A DNA stretch of 14,394 nt from NCBI GenBank assembly GCA_039029915.1, contig JBCCFD010000175.1, positions 1-14,394 on the forward strand, in the 5' to 3' direction. Under the pieces are notes generated by a model. It saw only the letters and a list, made by a program, of their open reading frames with translations, did not search any database and had not been told where the DNA came from. A program made the position numbers and the translations under genes. Positions 1-8,000 of the stretch are shown here, one piece after another; the stretch's first letter is position 1, and each line of letters starts with the position of its first letter. This DNA is from QQUD01 sp039029915 (GTDB lineage Bacteria; Chloroflexota; Anaerolineae; Promineifilales; Promineifilaceae).

Positions 1-175
1 AAGAATAAACGCTGGAACCCTTTCATTCACCGGTACTTGACGTAGATTGCTAAAAATTTATTTCAATAAATAAAATATCACAACATCATAACAATGAAGT
101 TGATGTCGTTTTGATTGGCAGCTGTCACTTTTTACTAGTTTTGTAAAAAAAATCGTGAAAATTCATAGGTTTTGA

Positions 176-191
176 TTGTGATTTATCACAA
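176..191. promoter_or_regulatory. CRP/FNR-type palindrome (candidate operator)
   Basis: TTGTGAT-TT-ATCACAA is a perfect inverted repeat with 7-bp arms. The TGTGA/TCACA half-sites are those of CRP/FNR-superfamily regulators, but the gap between TGTGA and TCACA is 4 nt rather than the 6 nt of classical CRP sites. No regulator of this family is encoded in the window, so the role is inferred from symmetry only. Confidence 0.35.
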
Positions 192-247
192 AAGTCAACC
201 ATTTAACAGTTAAATTTATAAAAGCTTTGCAGAATAGGAACAGAGTA

Positions 248-267
248 CTAGGTCACTCGTGACTTAG
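248..267. promoter_or_regulatory. 9-bp palindrome, candidate operator or hairpin
   Basis: CTAGGTCAC-TC-GTGACTTAG is an inverted repeat with 8 of 9 arm positions complementary; the remaining position would be a G-U pair in RNA. The 2-nt centre favours a protein-binding site over an RNA hairpin. No T-run follows, so it is not a terminator. Confidence 0.3.
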
Positions 268-352
268 GCAACTATGGAAAAGTTCATATTTTTAATAAGC
301 TATTATGACTTTTGGTTAAGTAGCTTCATGTTTCTACTAATTTAGAAGCATC

Positions 353-408
353 AGGTAAACGGCAAGCTATTGCATCATTTGAAGTCGGCAAGTGCTAACT
401 GTTTACCT
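353..408. repeat. Inverted repeat with 8-bp arms
   Basis: AGGTAAAC (353-360) and GTTTACCT (401-408) are perfectly complementary and enclose 40 nt. The enclosed stretch contains GGCAAG twice (361 and 387). It could be the closing stem of a structured leader RNA or paired protein sites. It lies about 190 nt upstream of the start at 597. Confidence 0.3.
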
Positions 409-460
409 AGCGAATAGAAAAATCATCTTAAAATTTTTTGATTTGCAAAATGCCGAGAGA

Positions 461-570
461 TTTGTTTTCTAGGTGAACGGAAAAAACGATATTGAAAATG
501 CATCTGCAGTGATTCCGTTCCCTCAGCTAATGGAAGTGTTCAAGACGATTCTTTTTCTGAATCTTTTTCC
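461..570 (+). promoter_or_regulatory. Shared upstream element, copy A
   Basis: This stretch precedes the 597 gene and is similar to 4873-4989 ahead of the adhesin gene. The best block is 513-558, which aligns without gaps to 4932-4977 with 35 of 46 identities, including TTCCGTTC and a 13-nt perfect match CGATTCTTTTTCT at 546-558. Both copies also carry TGAACGG upstream (474-480 here), complementary to the CCGTTC at 515-520, so each could form a 6-bp stem. It could be a promoter region with regulator sites or a leader RNA. Confidence 0.45.
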
Positions 571-596
571 ATTTGCATAACAAGGAGTAGCAAATA

Positions 597-1133
597 ATGG
601 CGTCCGGATTTGGAACAAGGAACCTTGTCAATTTAGATATTTTCACAGATTCGTACCGTGTAACAGGACGTACTACTGTTGGCGCTGGCGGGATTCATGC
701 AGAGTTAGGAAACCCTAATTCGAAATATCTCGAAATTCAAGAAGCATATGTTTCACGAATTAATCAGCCGGGGGATTTAATTGCAAGTTACCAGGTTGCC
801 GCCTTTCGCAAGGAAAATATCAACTTTATTGTGTTACAAGATCGACGTGAAGGGATTTCTTTAGGTACCCAACACGGCCGTTCCATATTTACTCGAGGTC
901 GCCCAGTAACAGTTTTTCTGACAGTGCCTTCATTTGAAATCAAAGGCGAGATTGTTCATGAAGGTAAGATGGATCCCCGTGATATGCTTGTCAAATCAAT
1001 GGGAAACTATCAGCCTATTTTTTCTGCTAAAGCATCCGCATCACTCTACCCTGACATTTCATACAGCGGAGATTTAATTTTAGTACTTAAAGACAGTATT
1101 GGTATTTTTGGGCTAGATTTAAACAAAAAATAA
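597..1133 (+). CDS. Hypothetical protein with two similar beta-rich halves
   Basis: A 178-residue soluble protein without signal peptide or membrane segment. I do not recognise the family with confidence; the pattern of a polar loop between strands is loosely reminiscent of small DUF6812-type domains of Chloroflexota (weak recall). The halves resemble each other: about residues 19-83 (YRVTGRTTV ... VLQD) and 112-167 (FEIKGEIVH ... LVLKD), suggesting an internal duplication. The start is well supported: AAGGAG lies at 582-587, 9 nt before ATG. The receiver-ATPase gene follows on the same strand with 103 nt between them, so joint transcription and a functional link to signalling are possible but unproven. 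Upstream it carries copy A of the shared element. One ACGGCCGT octamer lies at 874-881, read as His-Gly-Arg. Confidence 0.8.
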   Translation: MASGFGTRNLVNLDIFTDSYRVTGRTTVGAGGIHAELGNPNSKYLEIQEAYVSRINQPGDLIASYQVAAFRKENINFIVLQDRREGISLGTQHGRSIFTRGRPVTVFLTVPSFEIKGEIVHEGKMDPRDMLVKSMGNYQPIFSAKASASLYPDISYSGDLILVLKDSIGIFGLDLNKK

Positions 1134-1169
1134 GTTGCTCAAACAAAATAAAATTATGTATAAATAGAA

Positions 1170-1196
1170 GAGAACATACCAATGTAACGTGTTCTC
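1170..1196 (+). repeat. 7-bp hairpin in the leader of the receiver-ATPase gene
   Basis: GAGAACA (1170-1176) and TGTTCTC (1190-1196) are perfectly complementary with a 13-nt loop. The hairpin sits between the stop at 1133 and the ribosome binding site at 1225. No T-run follows, so a regulatory or mRNA-stability role is more likely than termination. Confidence 0.3.
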
Positions 1197-1224
1197 AACA
1201 ATCCGCCGCTATTTTTTTAGCTAC

Positions 1225-1229
1225 GGAGG
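1225..1229 (+). promoter_or_regulatory. Ribosome binding site fixing the start at 1237
   Basis: GGAGG lies 7 nt before the ATG at 1237. An in-frame GTG at 1189 would add 16 residues but has no Shine-Dalgarno sequence and sits inside a hairpin arm, and the receiver domain begins directly after the ATG at 1237. Confidence 0.75.
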
Positions 1230-1236
1230 CGGGGTA

Positions 1237-2376
1237 ATGGCAAGAATTTTTGTAATTGATGATGATGAACAACTGCTGCGCATGGTCGGCATGATGCTCG
1301 AGCGCGGTGGCCACACAATAACATTAGTCAACAATCCGATAGATGGTCTTGAGCAGCTTAAACAAGACCGTCCAGATCTGCTTGTTTTAGATGTGATGAT
1401 GCCAAACATGAGTGGTCATGATTTGGCGCGCGAAATTCGCAAAGATAAAACGATCGGAAATTTACCGATTTTAGTCCTCACTGCACGATCCCAAGAAATT
1501 GACAAAGCAACCGCTTTAAAAAGTGGCGCTAATGATTATTTGAGCAAGCCCGTTACTTCCCAAGAACTGATAGAACGGGTTGATGCGCTGTTAACAAATA
1601 GCAATAATGGATCGCAAGCGAGTAAGAATAATTTTGTTATCACATTTTTTGGCTTCCGAGGCGGTGTTGGTAAAACGACTTTGGCTGTTAATACAGCCGC
1701 TGCGTTACGTCGCATTAGTCAGCAAGAAGTGTTACTAATGGATTTGACTCCATCTACGGGGCAATCTTTAGCTCATATGCGTTTGCAATCTCGCAACTCG
1801 TGGGCTGATTTGCCAGCAGATGGCTCTTTTGAATGGGAGACCCTAAAAGAGAATCTGATCTTACATCCATCAGGCTTGCGCGTATTGCCAGCGCCTACCT
1901 TGCCAGTACGGCCGTTAACCCTTACCGGCGAAACAGTTTCCTCAATCATTAATATTGCACGCGAACAAACAACTTTCACGATTATTGATGCGCCTGCCTT
2001 CTTCTCACCTGCTTTTGAAGTGGCAATGCAGGAAGCGGATATGGCGCTGCATGTTATTTCTCCTGAAGTCATTTCCATTCAAACCGCATCTCAAGTTAAC
2101 CGCTTATTGCGCAAATCGGGCATCAATGTCAAACGTAAATCTCACATTCTTAACCAAATTACACCAGATGCCCAATTGCCACAGTCAGCCGTCGAGCGTG
2201 GGTTAAATGCTCGTGTCTCATTCCAAGTGGGTTATGATGTGAATCAATCGAGGGCGGTGGCGCAGGGCGTGCCGCTTGTGCTGACCTCTGCCCAATCGGC
2301 TATTCCAACCGTGGTAAAGCGGATGGCTGAGGCCATTTGGCAACGAATATCGACGGCTCAGGAAGTGGTAACCTAA
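1237..2376 (+). CDS. Response regulator receiver fused to ParA-type ATPase (CpaE/TadZ-like)
   Basis: A 379-residue fusion protein. Residues 3-118 form a CheY-like receiver: acidic residues D8-D10, phosphoacceptor D52 in LDVMMP, T82 in LTA and K104 in SKP are all present. After a short Ser/Asn-rich linker, residues 133-375 form a ParA/MinD-type ATPase with P-loop RGGVGKTT (141-148), D169 in LLMDL and D251 in TIIDAP. This order is that of CpaE/TadZ proteins, which position Tad pili at a cell pole. There the receiver-like domain is often degenerate, whereas here it looks able to accept phosphate. The signature lysine of the deviant Walker A motif is replaced by R141; the P-loop lysine K146 is kept. 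No tad/flp pilus genes or histidine kinase are visible, so the partner is unknown. ACGGCCGT at 1908 is read in another codon phase (Arg-Pro). Confidence 0.88.
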   Translation: MARIFVIDDDEQLLRMVGMMLERGGHTITLVNNPIDGLEQLKQDRPDLLVLDVMMPNMSGHDLAREIRKDKTIGNLPILVLTARSQEIDKATALKSGANDYLSKPVTSQELIERVDALLTNSNNGSQASKNNFVITFFGFRGGVGKTTLAVNTAAALRRISQQEVLLMDLTPSTGQSLAHMRLQSRNSWADLPADGSFEWETLKENLILHPSGLRVLPAPTLPVRPLTLTGETVSSIINIAREQTTFTIIDAPAFFSPAFEVAMQEADMALHVISPEVISIQTASQVNRLLRKSGINVKRKSHILNQITPDAQLPQSAVERGLNARVSFQVGYDVNQSRAVAQGVPLVLTSAQSAIPTVVKRMAEAIWQRISTAQEVVT

Positions 2377-2481
2377 GCCAATTCGTCAACACCCCTAAGC
2401 AATCTAACCCCTAATTATGAATTAATGTTGAGGGCACGTAAGCTCAATCGATGTGATTACGCTTAGGGATCTTTTTGCGTG
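2377..2481. terminator. Convergent intergenic region with possible terminator
   Basis: The receiver-ATPase gene (+) and the CHAT gene (-) end here tail to tail. CCCTAAGC (2393-2400) and GCTTAGGG (2461-2468) are complementary, and the latter is followed by ATCTTTTTG, as expected for the + strand. The 60-nt loop is long for an intrinsic terminator; a smaller CGTAA/TTACG pairing is possible within it. The assignment rests mainly on context. Confidence 0.35.
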
Positions 2482-4545
2482 CTACTCTTTTGTTAGCCTT
2501 AATCCAGGAAGCGCATAAGGAACATAGACCAGACCTAACGGATTGCCGTTTTTTAGCATGTGCAATCTTGACCCTCGAACCGCTTCCCCCACCGTTTGTT
2601 GCATCACTAAAAAGCGTTTGAAAAATTCTTCCGAAAAAGCAACAGCAATGGATTCAAAAATGGTAATCTCGGTGCCAATGACCCCTGCGGCCTGGGCGGT
2701 TTGGATAAAGGCTGTCACCATATCAAACCCATTATCAGGAGTGAGGGCCGTGGTGTGGCAGCCGTTGATGAAGACTAGAGGTTGAATCTCATCAAATAGG
2801 ATTCGTTTCGTTCGCAAATTAGCTGGGGTCAATCGCTCACCGTCGTTGTTGGGCCCGACTTTGATGTAGGGACGGCCGTTACTCAATCCCCCGTGACAGT
2901 AGTAATAAACCATCTGCGCCGAGTTGTTTTTGAGCAGATCTAGAGATTCAGTGCGACTATCAGCATAACCGCCCATCAAACCCAAATTTGAAATGACCTC
3001 TTCATGCTTCTCTCGCCGCTTAAATTGGGGGTCTGTAGAGACACTAACAGACATTTTGGGCGCGGAAGGGTTTGGAATCGTTAAAGGTGCATCTGGGGCT
3101 GCCTTGACTGATACGGGTAAACCGATGAAATGGCGAAATCCCCAGAAGCCGCTAGGGCAAACAATCGTGTCTTCCCCATAAGAGGGGCAATCTCCTTGAA
3201 AACAGCGTGTTTCTTCTAAGGGTTTCGTCTCATTGAGGCTGCTTATAAACTCAGGACAGACCGAAAAGCGCCTTGCATCAGTAATTCCATTGTCAAGTGG
3301 ATGATCGTAAATCATAGCGGCTGGTAAAACCATTTGCACAGTTTCTTTGGCTGAGATTTGTACCTGACCCGGTTGCCGCATCATATCAGCCAGCTGGTAG
3401 GAGGTTTGTACGTCTCCCGCAAAATTGGTAATCACGGTGTCGTAAAATTCATACCCGCGTAACGCCATTCGAATCAGATCGATTTTCAAGCGATCTGGGT
3501 TGGGCGTGCCACTGTAGAGATATTTATTACCGCTTTGATAAGGCTTTTTATTTCCCCAGGCTGATAGTCGCAACTCTTGACGACTCGTTTCAATTAATGC
3601 TTTGACGGCATCATCCCCTAACGTTGCATTCCCTACAAAATCGTTTTGTCCAAAAAGGCGTAAACCATGCGTGCCATCTCCGTCATCATTTAGCAAAATG
3701 CTGAGATGATTCTGACCCATTTGAGCAAGCTGACGAGGCGCAAAAATTTGTGAAAGCGTGTAGTCGACCTCCGAAGTTAATGCCGCGTGTCGATGGCGTT
3801 CATTGTCGGTGACCTGAATCGTAATCAGGCGGGATTGAAGGAGCGTACCCTGAAAATAGATATTGTTGCGGAGCTGATACTTGCCTGGCTGCTCAGGCGT
3901 TTTGATAGTGAAAAATAGCCTTTGCAGACGCAGCTTAATGTTTTCCAATAGCTTTCTAGGGGCATCGGCCGGTTTGATAACTTCAGAGAAGTTGCCTTTA
4001 AGCTTAATTTTGCCGTGAGGATTGCCAACGATCATTTTTGCCTGAGATGGGAACTCAAAAAGAACAACATCTAACTCGGCATCGCCAGGTAGATTCGTGG
4101 GCAGGCTTGTAGGGGTCCGTTCGATAGATTTGGGCGACGGTTTGTCCGCAATGTCAAACCAAAAATGATAGAGTTTATTGATGCCAAGGGTACGGTTTCC
4201 TTCAATCTCGGTTTCGGGAGCGTCATCTGGAACAAATCCGGTATTCACAATGCGCCGTTTTGAGCTAGCTTCTTCAGGGGCGAGCTCTTCCATCTCTTCT
4301 TCCTCCTCTTCCAAAGAGGGGGGGGATGGTTTTAATGTCGACAGCGTGCCAGAAAGGCGCGTCAATTGTTTTTTTACATCCTCAATGGTTGTGAAACGTT
4401 GATGGAGTAAGCGAATAAAGGCTTCATCAAGATTAAAGACGGCTAGAGCTGAGACTGGGTCTTGTCGAAATCTTTCAAAGAGAGCTGGATCATTTACTAA
4501 TTGTTCAAAAATTTCAATTTGCTCAGCGATTGAGGGTGCGGCCAT
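2482..4545 (-). CDS. CHAT-domain caspase-like cysteine protease
   Basis: A 687-residue cytosolic protein. The C-terminal part (about 350-680) is a CHAT (caspase HetF associated with TPRs) peptidase: H551 in YYCHGG and C596 in INGCHT form the expected His-Cys dyad, and CPSGFWGF (463-470) is a motif I associate with such domains. Residues 9-45 (NDPALFERFRQDP region) resemble leader-type helices of Nif11-like RiPP precursors. A Glu-rich linker (79-87) follows, then a beta-rich region (about 98-250) starting NTGF, which I recall from other CHAT proteins (inference). There are no TPR repeats, signal peptide or membrane segments. Several cysteines cluster at 430-463. The start is supported by AGAGG 5 nt upstream (4551-4555, minus strand). 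It is divergent from the adhesin gene and no obvious substrate is encoded nearby. CHAT proteases often act in conflict or cell-death systems; the substrate here is unknown. Confidence 0.85.
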   Translation of the reverse strand: MAAPSIAEQIEIFEQLVNDPALFERFRQDPVSALAVFNLDEAFIRLLHQRFTTIEDVKKQLTRLSGTLSTLKPSPPSLEEEEEEMEELAPEEASSKRRIVNTGFVPDDAPETEIEGNRTLGINKLYHFWFDIADKPSPKSIERTPTSLPTNLPGDAELDVVLFEFPSQAKMIVGNPHGKIKLKGNFSEVIKPADAPRKLLENIKLRLQRLFFTIKTPEQPGKYQLRNNIYFQGTLLQSRLITIQVTDNERHRHAALTSEVDYTLSQIFAPRQLAQMGQNHLSILLNDDGDGTHGLRLFGQNDFVGNATLGDDAVKALIETSRQELRLSAWGNKKPYQSGNKYLYSGTPNPDRLKIDLIRMALRGYEFYDTVITNFAGDVQTSYQLADMMRQPGQVQISAKETVQMVLPAAMIYDHPLDNGITDARRFSVCPEFISSLNETKPLEETRCFQGDCPSYGEDTIVCPSGFWGFRHFIGLPVSVKAAPDAPLTIPNPSAPKMSVSVSTDPQFKRREKHEEVISNLGLMGGYADSRTESLDLLKNNSAQMVYYYCHGGLSNGRPYIKVGPNNDGERLTPANLRTKRILFDEIQPLVFINGCHTTALTPDNGFDMVTAFIQTAQAAGVIGTEITIFESIAVAFSEEFFKRFLVMQQTVGEAVRGSRLHMLKNGNPLGLVYVPYALPGLRLTKE

Positions 4546-4618
4546 AAAGTCCTCTTTCCTACATAATTTTCAACAAATATTCTAAAACGTATTGATCAAG
4601 AGCGGCTGGAAAAAGAGC

Positions 4619-4707
4619 ATAACACAGTGAAATAGCGTTCGCAAAAAGTGTGGCGTTCACGCTTTTTTTACATTTTCAGGACCATTTCACTATGACGATT
4701 GCGTTAT
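4619..4707. repeat. Nested inverted repeats upstream of the CHAT gene
   Basis: ATAAC (4619-4623) and AGTGAAAT (4626-4633) are complementary to GTTAT (4703-4707) and ATTTCACT (4684-4691), enclosing the terminator-like hairpin at 4643-4669. The arrangement is roughly symmetrical and lies 70-160 nt upstream of the CHAT start. It may be an attenuator in the CHAT leader or an insulator between the divergent genes. Confidence 0.35.
4643..4669. terminator. Terminator-like hairpin, possibly bidirectional
   Basis: AAAAAGTGTG (4643-4652), loop GCGTT, then CACGCTTTTT (4658-4667) and further T residues give a 10-bp stem with one G-U pair ending in a T-run on the + strand. The A-run on the left gives U residues on the minus transcript as well. 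On the minus strand it would sit in the CHAT leader as an attenuator or block upstream read-through. No gene ends just before it on the + strand. Confidence 0.5.
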
Positions 4708-4745
4708 AGAGTTCCAACATCCCCCTTCCTAAAATTAAAAGGGCT

Positions 4746-4854
4746 AGTACAGTTTGGCGTAAATACCTACACCATAAATTTAGCCTATCGCCAAACTGTT
4801 AAAAGTACAGCGCAATACTATCGAATTGACCATTTGCTTACGCCGCGCTGTACT
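4746..4854. repeat. Tandem pair of inverted repeats sharing AGTACAG
   Basis: First unit: ACAGTTTGGCG (4749-4759) pairs perfectly with CGCCAAACTGT (4789-4799), and TAAAT/ATTTA (4760-4764, 4778-4782) could extend the stem past a bulge. Second unit: AGTACAGCGC (4804-4813) pairs perfectly with GCGCTGTACT (4845-4854). Both left arms lie in AGTACAG contexts (4746-4752, 4804-4810), so CTGTACT at 4848-4854 could pair with either one. This could be a structured leader RNA, a small RNA or the remnant of a short repeat element. It lies about 195-300 nt upstream of the adhesin start. Confidence 0.55.
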
Positions 4855-4872
4855 AGGAATATGACTTATTCC

Positions 4873-4989
4873 TTTGTTTCAGTAGTTGATGAACGGTAAG
4901 ACGTCCCGTGACCAAAATTTCAGCAAAAACTTTCCGTTCTTCTAGTAAATGAAAGTGTTTGAACCGATTCTTTTTCTAAACCCTTTCTC
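4873..4989 (+). promoter_or_regulatory. Shared upstream element, copy B
   Basis: This is the counterpart of copy A near 461-570. TGAACGG (4890-4896) is complementary to CCGTTC (4934-4939), and the block 4932-4977 matches 513-558 without gaps at 35 of 46 positions, including CGATTCTTTTTCT at 4965-4977. It ends about 60 nt before the adhesin start, against about 27 nt before the start in copy A. Confidence 0.45.
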
Positions 4990-5036
4990 TTGTTTACAAA
5001 ACCACCCTTTTCATCAATGCAGTATTGACACGGATT

Positions 5037-5042
5037 GAAGGA
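5037..5042 (+). promoter_or_regulatory. Ribosome binding site fixing the start at 5049
   Basis: GAAGGA lies 6 nt before the ATG at 5049. The in-frame TTG at 5025 lacks such a site and would only add eight residues in front of a normal basic N-terminal region of a signal sequence. Confidence 0.75.
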
Positions 5043-5048
5043 TCTCAC

Positions 5049-8000
5049 ATGGATAACCGATTGATTAACAAACAAGATAACTCTATTAAACAAGCTAAAC
5101 GCATTGGCATCATATTCTTTATCTGTTTGTTTGTTTTTGTTGTAATGCTTGGCGCAACGGCCGTATTTGTGCAAGCTTCAACTGTTTCTAAGACCAACAG
5201 TACTGATGGTCTTGCGGATCGCAAAGAGATTACGCGGACGGTGACGTTTTCAGGCGGTGATTTTGCGGCGGGGGCTCGTGTTTCTAGCGTGATACTCTCA
5301 GTCGAAATTGAGAAAACCGATGTTAGCTGTGGGAACTACACAGGTAGTAATGTATTTAATCGTGAAATGTATATGATGCTGAGGAGTCCAAACGGGACCC
5401 AAATTGCTCTGATTGAAAGTATTCTTGGGAATGCAGGTAGCGGTAATCCATCTACCTTTTCAAGCAATACAGCTTATAACGGGGTTGTGCCCATTACCTT
5501 TGATGATGATGCGGCTACACAGATTGGGGGAACAGCGCCTATAACGGGTACCTTCCGACCTGAAGAAAGTTTATCCGCCTTTGTTGGCGAAGACCCCTTG
5601 GGTGATTGGGTATTGACCATAGGCGACACCACTAATGGTGCGCCATTCTGTTTTTATGAAATGACGCTCGAGATTTCAGCGGATCAACCTCCCGTAGCGG
5701 ATGATCAGATTTTTTCTGTGGCCGAAGACGTGGTTGACGGTACGGCCGTTGATACTGTAGTCGTGACGGATGGTGATGTCGGTGACAAATTTACCTTTAT
5801 TGAAACAGGCGGTACAGGTTTAGCCGTTTTTGAAATCGATGAATCAACCGGCGTGATTAGCGTGACGGATAGCACTCAGCTTGATTTTGAAAATCCTGCT
5901 ATGGATCAGTACACGTACATTATCGAAGTAACAGATAGTGGTGCGCTGACCGATACGGCGACCATTACCATTAATGTAACTGATGCCAATGATGGTCCGA
6001 CAGATATTTCACTGGCTCCAAATACTGTTGCTGAACATCAACCTGCACTAACCACGGTAGGAACGTTAACAACGACCGACGCAGATGCTGCAGACACTTT
6101 TACCTACAGCTTGGTTGCAGGAACCGGTGATACAGATAATGGGTCTTTCCAAATCAATGGCTCAGATGTGGAAACGGCCGTTGAGCTAGATTACGATTTA
6201 CAAATTACCTACACCATCAGAGTCGAAACGAATGACGGCAACGGTGGCCTATTTGCCAAGCCGTTGACGATCACCGTAACCGATGGTAACGACCCACCAA
6301 CTAACCTTACGATAGACAACAGTACCATTGAAGAAAATCAACCAACCAACACGCTGGTTGGTAAATTTTCCACGACCGACCCGAACGGTGGCCCGTTCAC
6401 CTATTCTTTAGTTGCCGGTGCTGGGGATGCTGACAATGGGGATTTTATAATTGCAACGGACGAACTGCGGACGAATGTGGTCTTTGACTTTGAAACGCTA
6501 CCAACCACCCGTACTATCCGTGTTGAAACGGACGACGGCAGTGGGGGCACTTTAGAAGAGGCGTTTATCATCTCCATCACGAACGCCAATGATCCAGCCA
6601 CTGAATTCAATTTATCGAATCAGACGATTACTGAATCGTTGCCGATTAGTACGACGATTGGCTCCTTTACGGCCGTTGATATTGATGGCGGTACCTATAC
6701 CTATACCTTAGCCACCGGGGCAGGGGATGCTGACAATGGCAATTTTGCCATTGTTGGTGATGAGCTCAAATCAGGCATTATTTTTGATTATGAGTCCCAA
6801 ATTACCCACACCATTCGGGTTGAGCAAAATGACGGTATTTCGACGACCGAAAGCGTCTTCTCGATTGTGGTTTTGAATGAAAATGAAGACCCTACCGATA
6901 TTGGGCTTTCCCCCGCTAGCGTGATGGAACATCAAGCAGCCGGAACGACTGTTGGTGCGTTATCGACAACAGACGGCGATATGGGGGATACCCATACTTA
7001 TTCGCTTGTGGTTGGGAGTGGAGATGATGATAATGTCCTGTTCCAAATTTCGGGTAGTCAACTAGAAACGGCCGTTGAGCTTGACCATGAAGTTCAAATG
7101 ACCCGCACGGTGCGAATTGAAACCAATGATGGCTTTGGTGGCACCTATCAAGAAGCTTTTGTCATCACTGTCGTGGATGGTAACGATCCGCCAAATGACA
7201 TCACCTTAGACAACAATACCATTCAAGAAAATCAACCTGCCGGAACGGCCGTTGGTAATTTAAGCGCCGTCGATCCAAACGGTGATTCACCGCTGACGTA
7301 TACTCTTCCCATAGGGACCCCAGACAACAGTTCATTCCAAATTGTGGCGGCTCAGCTTCAATCAGCGACTAGCTTTGATAGAGAAGCAGACGACACATAT
7401 AACATCATGGTGCAAGTGGATGATGGTAATGGAGCCACTTTCCAGAAAGCCATGACGATTACTATTACAGATGGCAATGATACTCCCACAGGAATATCCC
7501 TCATGCCAGCCTCGGTTTTAGAGAATCAACCGATTGGCACCACGGTAGGTACATTGGATTCAGAAGATGATGATACGGGTGATACCCATACTTATACGCT
7601 TGTGGCTGGTGCAGGTGACACGGACAATGGGCTGTTTACCGTTGATGGTACTGAGCTAGATACAAACGCCGTGTTTGATTTTGAAACGGCCCCTGCATCA
7701 TACTCAGTTCGGATGCAAACGGAGGATGGAATGGGTGGCTTTTATACCCAGACGTTGGCCATCACCATTTCAAATGGCAATGATGCACCAAATGACATCA
7801 CAATCGACAGCACTACCTTTGAAGAAAATCTGCCCGTTGGGAGCGAAGTTGGCAGTTTTTCAACATCTGATCCAGATACAGGAGACATTCATTCCTATAG
7901 CCTGGTTGCTGGGGCTGGGGATGATGATAATGCCCAATTTGTAATAACAGATGAGATTTTAGAGACGAACGCAACGTTTGATTTTGAAGCTGATCCGCTT

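Larger units (their letters stand above)
1..596. other. AT-rich non-coding leader region
   Basis: No convincing gene is seen on either strand. The stretch is AT-rich and holds several inverted repeats: a perfect 7-bp-arm palindrome at 176-191, a 9-bp near-palindrome at 248-267, and 8-bp arms AGGTAAAC/GTTTACCT at 353-360 and 401-408. Its right end carries an element (about 461-570) that recurs upstream of the adhesin gene near 4873-4989. It probably contains the promoter and 5' leader of the gene at 597, but I could not place a clear -35/-10 pair. Confidence 0.6.

Noticed and set aside
1189..1236. Upstream GTG start for the receiver-ATPase gene
   Set aside because: No ribosome binding site and the extension falls before the receiver fold; GGAGG supports ATG at 1237.
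4746..4854. Integron attC site
   Set aside because: The inverted repeats lack a convincing RYYYAAC/GTTRRRY pair at their ends, and no integrase or cassette array is present.
4699..4899. 66-codon open frame on the + strand between the CHAT and adhesin genes
   Set aside because: It starts at TTG without a ribosome binding site, runs through both inverted repeats, and its product shows no recognisable pattern.
5025..5048. TTG start and TTGACA at 5025-5030 read as a -35 box
   Set aside because: GAAGGA supports ATG at 5049, and no -10 element fits between the TTGACA and the coding start.
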